A stretch of DNA of 33,023 nucleotides from Pedobacter kyungheensis (lineage in GTDB: Bacteria; Bacteroidota; Bacteroidia; Sphingobacteriales; Sphingobacteriaceae). The notes beneath the pieces are model-generated. The model was not told the origin of the DNA, searched no databases, and saw only the letters and a program-made list of their open reading frames with translations. Location: NCBI RefSeq assembly GCF_000812965.1, contig NZ_JSYN01000044.1, positions 1 through 33,023 on the forward strand, given 5' to 3'. Shown piece after piece: positions 24,742-32,858 of this stretch (position 1 is its first letter; every line of letters begins with the position of its first letter). A program made the position numbers and the translations under genes.

Positions 24742-27672
24742 ATGATTAACTTAATAATCAAAAAAAATAAGAACAAAGCTGGCCGTAAAGCATTCCTTAC
24801 GTTTGCCTTGATATATAGCTGTATTTTACCACTTTTCGCTCAAAACACTGGCATCGCCAGTACTTTATCGCCCATACCATCAGTTACACAAAGCAATAGC
24901 AAACCTGTCATTTCATTAAATGGTGAATGGCTTTTTACAGCAGGTCAGGCTATTAAAACTTCGCCCATAAAAGTACCGGGCGAGTGGGTAATGCAAGGCT
25001 TTACCGTAAATGCCGGAGAAACAGCAAGCTATACCAAAACTTTTTCCATACCCCAAAACTGGAAGGGCAACCGTATTAAACTTCGTTTTGATGGCGTAAG
25101 CTCGCATGCCATTGTTATCGTTAATGGTAAAAAACTGGCAGAGCACGAGGGAAGTTTTGTGCCCTTCGAAACAGATATTACCGATGCCCTTAAAAGTGGC
25201 GAAAATGTATTGCAGGTTGAGGTGCAGGCTAATACCATCAGCGATATTTTGGCCTGTACTTCACAGTATGCCGTACACACCGTTGGCGGCATTTTACGCA
25301 ATGTAACTTTGTTTGCGCTGCCAGAGGTTAACCTGGCCGACCTAACTGTGGTAACTACTTTAGATAAAAGCTACAACAATGCTACCTTAAACTTAAAAGC
25401 ACTCGTAAACAATCAATCGCAAAAGGCAACAGCGGGGCAGATTGCCTATAGCTTAACCAATGCTGACGGGAAAATTATAGCAACCGCTAAAACAGCTTTG
25501 TCTGCATTATCTGGGGAAAAATCAGCTTTGTTAAATACCGATCTGGCTGTTAAAAATCCCATCAAATGGAATACCGATAAGCCTTACCTGTATACTTTAA
25601 CCACAGCCCTGATTATTGAGGGGAAAACAATGCAAAGCCATCAGCAAAAAATAGGTATCAGGCAGGTAGAAGTAAAAGGTAATCAGCTTTTGGTAAATGG
25701 TATGCCCGTAAAATTACGTGGTGTAAACCGCCATTCCGTACATCCATTAACAGGCAGGGCAATAAGCGATGACCTGGAATTGAAAGATGCCGAATTATTT
25801 AAAAAAGGCAATTGCAATTACATCCGCACTTCGCATTACCCGCCAAGCGAAAGATTTTTAGCCATAGCCGATAGCATTGGCTTGTTTGTAGAAAACGAAA
25901 GCTCTTTAACCTGGATCCAGCACGGCGCATCGCCTATCTGGAAACTGTGGAATTATAGAGACGAAAAATTCTATCCTTACATGCTGGCGGCTAATATCGA
26001 GAAAATGCAGGCCGCTAAAAATCACTCTTCGGTAATTATCTGGAGTTTGGGTAACGAAAGTTACTGGAGCCCGTTATGGGATAAGGTTTACCGCGAAGCT
26101 AAAAAATTAGACCCAACGCGGCCCATTTCTTTCCACGATCAGTGCTGGGGTGGTTTCAATAACGGGGGCAACAAGGTCGATATTGCCAATTACCACTACC
26201 CGGGCATAAATGGCCCAAAGGCGACAGATACGATGAAAAGGCCTGTTTTATTTGGAGAATACGCACATCTCAGTACCTATAACCGCCGCGAGTTACTTAC
26301 CGATCCGGGGGTTAGAGCGAGTTATGGTCCATCGCTGGTTAAAATGTACGATAGCATGTATGTGCATAAAGGTAATTTAGGCGGCGCCATTTGGAGCGGT
26401 ATTGATGATACCTTTCACCTACCTGATGGCAATATTGTAGGTTATGGTCCCTGGGGACCAATTGATGCCTGGCGCAGGTTAAAACCTGAGTATTGGGGTA
26501 TGAAAAAAGCTTACTCTCCTGTAGTCATTAAAAATGTATTTAAGCCAACCATTAAAAATGGCAAATTGTTGCTGGAGGTAGAAAACCGTCACGATTTTAT
26601 TTCGCTTAGTGAGGTAACTATCCAGGCAAAGGTTGATGGGGCGACCATGCAGTTAACCTCTGCCATTAAACCACATGGCGAGGGCATATTGCAGGTGCCG
26701 GTAAAGGCTGATACCAAAGAAGTTTATCTTTCCTTTAAAGATCCCTCGGGCAATGTGGTAAATGAAGAACTGATTGTATTAAAACCAACCGAAGAAAAGG
26801 AACAAAGCAAGAAGGTAAACTTATCATTTACCGAAAATGAAATGGCTTATTCAATCATACAGGGCGAGGTAAATTATACCATTAGCAAAATTACAGGCGT
26901 AATATCTGGTGCAACAGTTAAAGGCCAGAAAGTTTTAGCGCAAGGTCCGGTATTTGGTGTGGTTGCCATGAACAGCGAGGATGGCGGAAAACCCAATGTT
27001 GCCGGCGAAACCTACCAGAATAATATTCACCCGGTTAAAAATTATCCGCTTTACACCATTTTTGCCAATACCATTAAAGTTGATCAAACTGCAGAAGCCA
27101 TTGTTTTTACGATAAAGGCTACATATACTAATGGAGAAGGCAATTTAATTTACACCTTTTCGGGCGATGGTGCTACCCGGGTAGATTACGAAGTAAAAAC
27201 CAGTTTAGAAAAACCTTATCAATATGGCATGATTTTTCAGTTGCCGAAAACTTTTGATGAGCTGAACTGGAAACGGAAAGGCGAATTTACCACTTATGCC
27301 GAAGAAGATATTGCCCGTGCCAGCGGAAGCGCGAAATTAAATGCCAAATGGTTACCTGCGGTTGAAGAATTTGGAAAGCCCGTCGCCCAGCTTTGGAAAG
27401 ACGATGCCAACGAAATGGGATCGAACGATTTTAGATCAACCAAACAGCAGATTTTACAAGCCAGCTTAAGCAATAGCCAAAATAGCTTGCTTATTCAATC
27501 GGATGGCAAACAAGCCTCGCGCAGCTGGCTGCAGGATGAAAAAATACAATTGTTGGTAGCCGATTATTCCAATAATGGTTCAGAGCCTTTTTATGGTAGC
27601 CCTTTTACCGATGGCAGGATCAATATTAAAGGTAAAACACTAAAAGGAAGTGTTAAATTTAGGTTGCAGTAA
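24742..27672 (+). CDS. Exported GH2 glycosidase, beta-galactosidase-like (paralog B)
   Basis: This 976-residue GH2 enzyme is collinear with the preceding paralog: both share VPGEWVMQGF, NGKK, YHYPG.NGP, GGAIW.GIDDTF and WGP.D.WRR.KPEYW. An N-terminal basic stretch precedes the signal hydrophobic core, with cleavage near PLFAQ at about residue 34. The acid/base is E439 in WSLGNES and the nucleophile is E506 in LFGEYAH. The active-site loop reads NRHSVHPLTGR, closer to canonical LacZ than paralog A. The C-terminal part (PYQYGMIFQLPKTFDELNWK) resembles the small-chain domain. A piece of its 3' end is copied in the following spacer. The two enzymes probably act on different linkages or sugars of the same glycan; this is inference. 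Confidence 0.93.
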   Translation: MINLIIKKNKNKAGRKAFLTFALIYSCILPLFAQNTGIASTLSPIPSVTQSNSKPVISLNGEWLFTAGQAIKTSPIKVPGEWVMQGFTVNAGETASYTKTFSIPQNWKGNRIKLRFDGVSSHAIVIVNGKKLAEHEGSFVPFETDITDALKSGENVLQVEVQANTISDILACTSQYAVHTVGGILRNVTLFALPEVNLADLTVVTTLDKSYNNATLNLKALVNNQSQKATAGQIAYSLTNADGKIIATAKTALSALSGEKSALLNTDLAVKNPIKWNTDKPYLYTLTTALIIEGKTMQSHQQKIGIRQVEVKGNQLLVNGMPVKLRGVNRHSVHPLTGRAISDDLELKDAELFKKGNCNYIRTSHYPPSERFLAIADSIGLFVENESSLTWIQHGASPIWKLWNYRDEKFYPYMLAANIEKMQAAKNHSSVIIWSLGNESYWSPLWDKVYREAKKLDPTRPISFHDQCWGGFNNGGNKVDIANYHYPGINGPKATDTMKRPVLFGEYAHLSTYNRRELLTDPGVRASYGPSLVKMYDSMYVHKGNLGGAIWSGIDDTFHLPDGNIVGYGPWGPIDAWRRLKPEYWGMKKAYSPVVIKNVFKPTIKNGKLLLEVENRHDFISLSEVTIQAKVDGATMQLTSAIKPHGEGILQVPVKADTKEVYLSFKDPSGNVVNEELIVLKPTEEKEQSKKVNLSFTENEMAYSIIQGEVNYTISKITGVISGATVKGQKVLAQGPVFGVVAMNSEDGGKPNVAGETYQNNIHPVKNYPLYTIFANTIKVDQTAEAIVFTIKATYTNGEGNLIYTFSGDGATRVDYEVKTSLEKPYQYGMIFQLPKTFDELNWKRKGEFTTYAEEDIARASGSAKLNAKWLPAVEEFGKPVAQLWKDDANEMGSNDFRSTKQQILQASLSNSQNSLLIQSDGKQASRSWLQDEKIQLLVADYSNNGSEPFYGSPFTDGRINIKGKTLKGSVKFRLQ

Positions 27673-27907
27673 AATTTCTTACCGTGAAGTCACAGATGTT
27701 ACCATCTCACTTTAAGCGATCCAAAGAAAGGATTAGCTACCTGTCGGATGGAAACATCCGACAGCACAGGAAAAACACTGAAAGGAAGAATTAAATTTAA
27801 GTTGCAGTAAGACGTGGTCGTAGTGAAGTCAGATGTTACCATCTGACTTTGAGCGATCGAAAGAAAGGATTAGTTATCTGTCGGATGGAAATATCCGACA
27901 GCACAGA
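27634..27907. repeat. Tandem duplication of a 138 bp unit including the GH2 gene 3' end
   Basis: Unit 1 (27634-27771) begins inside the GH2 gene; unit 2 starts at 27772. In both, AAAACACT(A/G)AAAGGAAG leads into a TTAAATTT(A/G)(G/A)GTTGCAGTAA segment. In unit 2 this still encodes TLKGRIKFKLQ-stop against TLKGSVKFRLQ-stop in the gene. Each unit then carries an AGATGTTACCATCT hairpin and CTGTCGGATG-GAAA-CATCCGACAG (27741-27764, and with one G-T at 27878-27901). The remainder to 27945 is a short AT-rich leader. Confidence 0.9.
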
Positions 27908-27945
27908 GCGTATGGGAATCGATTAAAATAAAAAAAACACAAAAA

Positions 27946-29112
27946 ATGAAAATAACAGATGTAAAAGTATGGCTGGTTGAAGGCGTAAAGTACAACTGGA
28001 CATTGTTAAAAATATATACCGATACCGGCCACACCGGAGTAGGCGAGGCCACCAATTGGCCGGGGAGTCCAATAGTTTTTGAAGCAACCAAACATGTTGG
28101 TGAGCGGATTATTGGTTTAGACCCCATGAAAACAGATTTTATCTGGACTAAACTTTACCGCGATTTAAACTGGATGGGGCCTTTCGGTGCCAGCATGTGC
28201 GCCATTAGTGGTATCGATATGGCACTACTCGATTTAAAGGCCAAAGTACTGGGCGTGCCTTGCTACGAACTACTTGGTGGCGCTTTCAGAAAAGATATTT
28301 TATTGTATGCCAACTACTGGTTTACCGGGGGTGGCCATAACGCAGCAGATTATGCCACACAAGCCAAAAAGGTAAAGGCAGCCGGCTTTACCGGTTTAAA
28401 ATTCGATCCTTTTGCCCATACTAACTATTTGTATGGAGAAGATTTATCATCCAATCTGCAACTTACAGCCCCACAGCAGGACCTGGCCTTTGAGGTAAGT
28501 AAAGCTGTGCGTGATGCCGTAGGACCGGATTTCGATATTATGATCGAAACACATGCCATGCTCAATTACCGTGTTGCAGTAAGCATGGCACAACGGCTTT
28601 CTGAACTTAATATTACCTGGTACGAAGAACCGGCAGGTCCGGAGAATGCCAATACTTTAAAAGCCATGCGCGATCGGATTCCGGCCAACGTTTCCATCTG
28701 TGTAGGTGAGCGCCATTATACCCGCCATGGAATTCGCGATGTACTCGAAAAACACATTTGCGATATAATGATGCCCGATATTACCCGCTGCGGTGGCCCT
28801 TCTGAAATGAAACGCATGGCTACCATGATGGAGGCTTACAACGTGCTTTTGGCACCACACAACCCCAACGGACCATTATCTACCCTCGCTTCGGCACAAG
28901 TTTGTGCTTCGGTTCCTAACTTTTTTAGGCAGGAATTTATGTTTAACGATGTGCCCTGGCGCGATGAAATTATTACGCACCCCATTGCTGATATGGTACA
29001 AGACGGCCACCTTAAACTGAGTGACAGGCCAGGCTTGGGGGTAGATTTAATTGAATCGGAAATGGAGAAACACCCTGGGGTTTTAACACCAAGACCAGGG
29101 TTTTATGTATAA
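27946..29112 (+). CDS. Enolase-superfamily sugar-acid dehydratase (mandelate racemase group, GalD-like)
   Basis: This 388-residue enzyme belongs to the mandelate racemase/muconate lactonizing group. Probable Mg ligands are E201 (IETH), E227 (YEEP) and E255 (GER). The H305/D278 dyad (APHN and MPDIT) matches the catalytic His-Asp of D-galactonate dehydratase, and H203 matches its second catalytic histidine. K152-x-D154 lies at the end of the second barrel strand. The spacing between the first two ligands (26 residues) equals that in GalD. These enzymes dehydrate aldonic acids to 2-keto-3-deoxy acids in the cytoplasm. It precedes a dehydrogenase and a lactonase gene, consistent with an oxidative sugar pathway. 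The exact sugar acid (galactonate, gluconate, fuconate or other) is not determined; E rather than D at 201 argues against plain GalD. Confidence 0.88.
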   Translation: MKITDVKVWLVEGVKYNWTLLKIYTDTGHTGVGEATNWPGSPIVFEATKHVGERIIGLDPMKTDFIWTKLYRDLNWMGPFGASMCAISGIDMALLDLKAKVLGVPCYELLGGAFRKDILLYANYWFTGGGHNAADYATQAKKVKAAGFTGLKFDPFAHTNYLYGEDLSSNLQLTAPQQDLAFEVSKAVRDAVGPDFDIMIETHAMLNYRVAVSMAQRLSELNITWYEEPAGPENANTLKAMRDRIPANVSICVGERHYTRHGIRDVLEKHICDIMMPDITRCGGPSEMKRMATMMEAYNVLLAPHNPNGPLSTLASAQVCASVPNFFRQEFMFNDVPWRDEIITHPIADMVQDGHLKLSDRPGLGVDLIESEMEKHPGVLTPRPGFYV

Positions 29113-29125
29113 AAATAAATCTAAC

Positions 29126-29158
29126 AAACCTCGCAGGTTTTTAAAACCTGCGAGGTTT
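29126..29158. repeat. Perfect palindrome AAACCTCGCAGGTTTT / AAAACCTGCGAGGTTT
   Basis: The arms, 29126-29141 and 29143-29158, are exact complements over 16 bp with a one-base centre. They occupy the 63 bp between the dehydratase and the dehydrogenase genes. A partial terminator function is possible, but the genes look co-transcribed, so a dispersed palindromic element or mRNA-stabilising hairpin is as likely. Confidence 0.8.
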
Positions 29159-29175
29159 TAGCAGATACAGATATT

Positions 29176-29964
29176 ATGGCACTTACAATAGATTTAAAGG
29201 GAAAAATAGCTTTAATAACAGGGGTTACCTCAGGTATTGGCCTGGGCATTGCCAAAATGATGGCCAAAGCAGGTTGCACGGTAATTGGTTGTGCAGAACA
29301 AAGCGAAACCAGTGAAACCGCCCAACGGTTTTTAACCGAAATGGAATCCTACGATGTGCGTACTGATTATTTCAGGGCAGATATGAGCGTAGCTGAAGAG
29401 ATTGAAAGCCTGGTGGCCGACATTAAAAGTGATTATGGCCGGCTGGATATTCTCGTTTCCAATGCCGGGCAAAATGTATTTACCGGTTTAGCAGACAGTA
29501 CTGAAAAAGACTGGCAGTTTAACCTCGATTTAAACCTTACGGCACATTGGCGCCTGGCTAAAAACTGCAAGCCGCTGCTGGCCGAAAATATCGGCGTAAT
29601 TATTATCATGGCCTCTAACCATGCCTATGCCAGTATTCCGGGTTGTGCACCTTACAGTGTTGCCAAAACAGCTTTAACCGGTTTGGTTAGAAGTTTGGCT
29701 ATAGAATGGGGGCCAGGAATCAGAACTGTTGGCATTGCGCCTGGTTTTATCGATACGCCAGGCAACCAGCAATGGTTTAATGCTTTCGAAAATCCGGAGG
29801 AAGAAAGACAACGCACCGTAAACCTTCACCCGGTAAAAAAATTGGGTACAGTTGAAGAAATTGGAGGCTGGTGTGTGTTTCTGGCCAGCGAATATGCTGC
29901 TTTCGCATCAGGGGTTACCTATTTGATTGATGGGGGAAGAAGTGCGGTGATGCAGGATGCTTGA
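29176..29964 (+). CDS. Short-chain dehydrogenase/reductase (SDR), probable sugar dehydrogenase
   Basis: This 262-residue classical SDR has the cofactor motif TGVTSGIG (15-22), NAG (96-98), catalytic S147, Y160 and K164 (YSVAK) and the C-terminal DGG. The length is typical. There is no basic residue just after the first strand's glycine motif and C34/E41 follow, so NAD is more likely than NADP; this is a weak inference. Close relatives in such clusters oxidise an aldose at C1 to the lactone, or a 2-keto-3-deoxy acid. It lies 63 bp after the dehydratase and 74 bp before the lactonase gene, so it could supply the lactone. Start at ATG 29176 gives the usual short N-terminus before the first strand. 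Confidence 0.9.
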   Translation: MALTIDLKGKIALITGVTSGIGLGIAKMMAKAGCTVIGCAEQSETSETAQRFLTEMESYDVRTDYFRADMSVAEEIESLVADIKSDYGRLDILVSNAGQNVFTGLADSTEKDWQFNLDLNLTAHWRLAKNCKPLLAENIGVIIIMASNHAYASIPGCAPYSVAKTALTGLVRSLAIEWGPGIRTVGIAPGFIDTPGNQQWFNAFENPEEERQRTVNLHPVKKLGTVEEIGGWCVFLASEYAAFASGVTYLIDGGRSAVMQDA

Positions 29965-30017
29965 GATATGAGATATGAGACATGAGATTTTAGACTTGAG
30001 ATATGAGATTTGAGATG
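29960..30017. repeat. GAGATATGAGAT micro-repeats
   Basis: The spacer between the dehydrogenase and lactonase genes consists largely of degenerate 7-8 base words such as GAGATAT, GAGACAT and GAGATTT, beginning at the SDR stop codon. It is low-complexity and shows no other signal. Confidence 0.75.
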
Positions 30018-30038
30018 ATTAAGGTAAATTAATTAAAG

Positions 30039-30920
30039 ATGGAAATCTGGAAGCCTGATTTAATTTATAAGGCAGATTTAATTTTGGGCGAAGGTGCCCG
30101 CTGGCATGCAGGGTGGCAAAAGTTTTTGTTTATCGATATCAAAGGCAAGCTCATTGGCAGCTGTAATCCCGTAAACGGAAAGATTGAAACCAAAAAGATA
30201 GAGGAGATACCAGGCATGCTGGCACCTGCCGAACAAGATCAATTGCTGGTGGCTGTACAGGGCAAACTGGTACTTATGGATTTTGAAACCGGAAAAACGC
30301 AATCCTTAGCTAAATTTAAAGAAGCGGCGCAAAACAGAAGTAACGATGGTGCCTGCGATGCTTCAGGCAGGCTTTGGGTGGGCACCATGCAAGTTAATGC
30401 CGAACATGGGGCAGGTAACCTGTATTGTTACCACCAAAATCAACTCCTTAAAAAGATTAAGGGAACAAGCGTATCAAATGGCATATGCTGGTCGCCTGAT
30501 CATAAAACCATGTATTACATTGATAGTTTTTTGTACCACATTAAAGCTTTCGATTACGATTTAGCCACAGGCAGTATCAGTAACGAAAGGATTGTAGTAC
30601 AAATTACAGCACCCAACACCCTGGCAGATGGCATGTGCATCGATACCGAAGGAATGCTTTGGGTAGCCATGTGGGGTGGTAGCTGTGTAAACCGTTACAA
30701 TCCGTTGACTGGTGCTTGCATTGGTAAAATTGAAGTAAATGCTCCGCACGTAACCAGTTGTGCCTTCGGTGGAAAGGAGATGAACCAAATGCTAATTACC
30801 ACCGCGAAGGATGGATTAAGTGCCGATGAGTTAAAATTATATCCGCATAGCGGCTCGCTGTTTACCGTGAAATTAAACGTTGCTGGTTTTCCCGCTGCCT
30901 TTTACAAAACTTATACATAG
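30039..30920 (+). CDS. SMP-30/gluconolactonase-family sugar lactonase
   Basis: This 293-residue six-bladed beta-propeller hydrolyses sugar lactones to aldonic acids using one divalent metal ion. The expected metal ligands E18 (GEGARWH), N147 (VSNGICW) and D197 (LADGMCID) are present, and N102 in NRSNDGACDASGRLWVGTM matches the substrate-binding position. There is no signal peptide, so it is cytoplasmic. The length is close to the 290-300 of the family. It is encoded between the dehydrogenase that would make the lactone and the symporter, and downstream of the dehydratase that would use the acid. Confidence 0.93.
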   Translation: MEIWKPDLIYKADLILGEGARWHAGWQKFLFIDIKGKLIGSCNPVNGKIETKKIEEIPGMLAPAEQDQLLVAVQGKLVLMDFETGKTQSLAKFKEAAQNRSNDGACDASGRLWVGTMQVNAEHGAGNLYCYHQNQLLKKIKGTSVSNGICWSPDHKTMYYIDSFLYHIKAFDYDLATGSISNERIVVQITAPNTLADGMCIDTEGMLWVAMWGGSCVNRYNPLTGACIGKIEVNAPHVTSCAFGGKEMNQMLITTAKDGLSADELKLYPHSGSLFTVKLNVAGFPAAFYKTYT

Positions 30921-30969
30921 CATGGCTTTGGCCAAAAACAAATAATACTAACCAAATAATGCTTTTAAT

Positions 30970-32622
30970 ATGAAACTTGAATTTTTAGACTACCTGATTA
31001 TTGCCATCTACTTTATACTGGTAATGGGCATAGGTTTGGTGCTGAAAAAGAAAATAAAAACCGGTAACGATTTTCTGCTCAGCTCGCACAATATTCCGCT
31101 GTGGATTACCTGTCTGGCTTTTATTTCGGCCAATTTAGGTGCCCAGGAGGTTTTGGGTATGGCTGCCAATGGTGCTAAATATGGTTTGTACACCATGCAT
31201 TTTTACTGGCTGGGTGCAGCTTTGGCCATGATTTTTTTAGGCGTGTACATGATGCCTTTTTATTACGGCAGCAAAGCGCGTAGTGTGCCCGAATATTTAA
31301 AACTGCGTTTCGATGAAAAAACAAGGACTTTTAATGCGCTTACCTTTGCTGCCATGACGGTTTTCTCGTCTGGTGTTTCGTTGTACGCACTGGCCATGCT
31401 CATGAAAGTAATTTTAGGCTGGGATTTCGACTTGTCTATCTGGCTTGCTGCCGGCGTGGTATTAATTTATACCTTTTCGGGTGGTTTAACCGGCGCCATT
31501 TATAACGAAGTACTCCAGTTCTTTCTTATCATTATCGGTATAGCCCCATTGGTGTATATTGGGCTGGATAAAGCTGGTGGCCTCGATGGTATTCTGCAGC
31601 ATGTTGACGCGGCAAAGCTCCATGTGTGGAAAGGACTGGATAGTCCGGCCAATAACCCCATGGGCGTGGATGCCTTTAGTATGGTGTTTGGGCTGGGCTT
31701 TGTTTTGGCTTTTGGTTACTGGTGTACCGATTTTTTGGTGGTGCAGCGTGCCATGGCTACCCGCAACCTCAACGAAGCACAGCGCACACCTGTTTTGGCT
31801 GCATTCCCTAAAATATTAATGCCTGCCATTGTAATCCTGCCCGGTATTATTTTACTGGCCCTGCAAGGTCAGCACGCGGGATTTGAGTTACCTGTAAATG
31901 TAAATGGCGATAAAGATTACAATATGGTGCTGCCATTGTTGCTACAAAAACTTTATCCTTCAGGTTTGCTTGGCCTGGGCATTACTGCTTTAATTGCTTC
32001 TTTTATGAGTGGTATGGCGGGGAACGTTACAGCTTTTAATACCGTATTTACTTACGATATTTACCAGACGCACATCAAAAAAAATGCTACAGATCGCCAT
32101 TATTTAATGATTGGTAAGGCCACTACCATTGCCGGTATCCTCATTTCTATCGCCACAGCTTATGTGGCGCGTGGTTTTAACAGCATTATGGATTTGTTGC
32201 AGCTGGTATTTAGTTTTGTTAATGCACCACTGTTTGCCACGTTCTTTTTGGGGATGTTCTGGAAACGGACTACCGGCCATGGTGCCTTTTGGGGTTTACT
32301 TTTTGGTACGGGTGCGGCGGCTATTACCCATGGCTTATCAGTTGCCGAGGGTAAAGGTGGCTGGCTTGTTCATGCTTTCGATTTTTACTCGGCTACAGGG
32401 CAGGCCTTTACCATTGCATCCATCTCTTTTATCGTATGTTTATTGTTCACCATTGCCATTAGCTTATTTACCAGGGCAAAGGCCGAAAAAGAACTGATTG
32501 GCCTGGTATACAGTTTAACCCCTAAACAGGATTTAAAAAGTAAAACCTGGTACACCAATCCGCTTTACCTGGGCATGATTGTACTCGCCATTACCCTGTT
32601 TTTTAATATACTCTTCTTTTAA
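30970..32622 (+). CDS. Sodium:solute symporter (SSS family), SGLT-like
   Basis: This 550-residue inner-membrane protein has about 14 hydrophobic segments and the SSS signature near the second segment (DFLLSSHNIPLWITCLAFISANLGAQEVLGMAANG). WCTDFLVVQRAMATRNLNEAQ in the middle and GITALIASFMSGMAGNVTAFNTVFTYDIY are typical of the SGLT-like branch, which imports sugars or sugar acids with Na+. It is the last gene of the block, 49 bp after the lactonase gene. It likely brings the monosaccharide released by the GH2 enzymes across the inner membrane; inositol, sialic acid and sugar-acid transporters share the fold, so the cargo is open. Confidence 0.94.
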   Translation: MKLEFLDYLIIAIYFILVMGIGLVLKKKIKTGNDFLLSSHNIPLWITCLAFISANLGAQEVLGMAANGAKYGLYTMHFYWLGAALAMIFLGVYMMPFYYGSKARSVPEYLKLRFDEKTRTFNALTFAAMTVFSSGVSLYALAMLMKVILGWDFDLSIWLAAGVVLIYTFSGGLTGAIYNEVLQFFLIIIGIAPLVYIGLDKAGGLDGILQHVDAAKLHVWKGLDSPANNPMGVDAFSMVFGLGFVLAFGYWCTDFLVVQRAMATRNLNEAQRTPVLAAFPKILMPAIVILPGIILLALQGQHAGFELPVNVNGDKDYNMVLPLLLQKLYPSGLLGLGITALIASFMSGMAGNVTAFNTVFTYDIYQTHIKKNATDRHYLMIGKATTIAGILISIATAYVARGFNSIMDLLQLVFSFVNAPLFATFFLGMFWKRTTGHGAFWGLLFGTGAAAITHGLSVAEGKGGWLVHAFDFYSATGQAFTIASISFIVCLLFTIAISLFTRAKAEKELIGLVYSLTPKQDLKSKTWYTNPLYLGMIVLAITLFFNILFF

Positions 32623-32702
32623 ATGGAGTTATAACAGCGGGTTATTAGCCAGCTGTTTCATTAAAGCCATAATCCAAAACGGCCTATACGGCTATTTAAA
32701 TT

Positions 32703-32790
32703 ACCTCCGAAGACTAATTTGGTCTTCGGAGGTACTAAAAGGTACTTCCGAAGTAGAAAAAACACACTCCGAAGTACAAAAAGGTTGTTC
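32703..32790. repeat. Nested TCCGAAG inverted repeats after the symporter gene
   Basis: ACCTCCGAAGAC (32703-32714) pairs perfectly with GTCTTCGGAGGT (32722-32733). The right arm can instead pair as TTCGGAGGTAC (32726-32736) with GTACTTCCGAA (32742-32752). A further CTCCGAAGTAC lies near 32768. There is no T-run, so a classical terminator is not shown, though the position 80 bp after the last gene fits transcript-end processing. Confidence 0.7.
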
Positions 32791-32858
32791 ATAACCTCGG
32801 CGAATATACCCAGAGAGAATAAAAGGTGCTTTCAGGCAGATAGATTTGCCTGAAGTGT

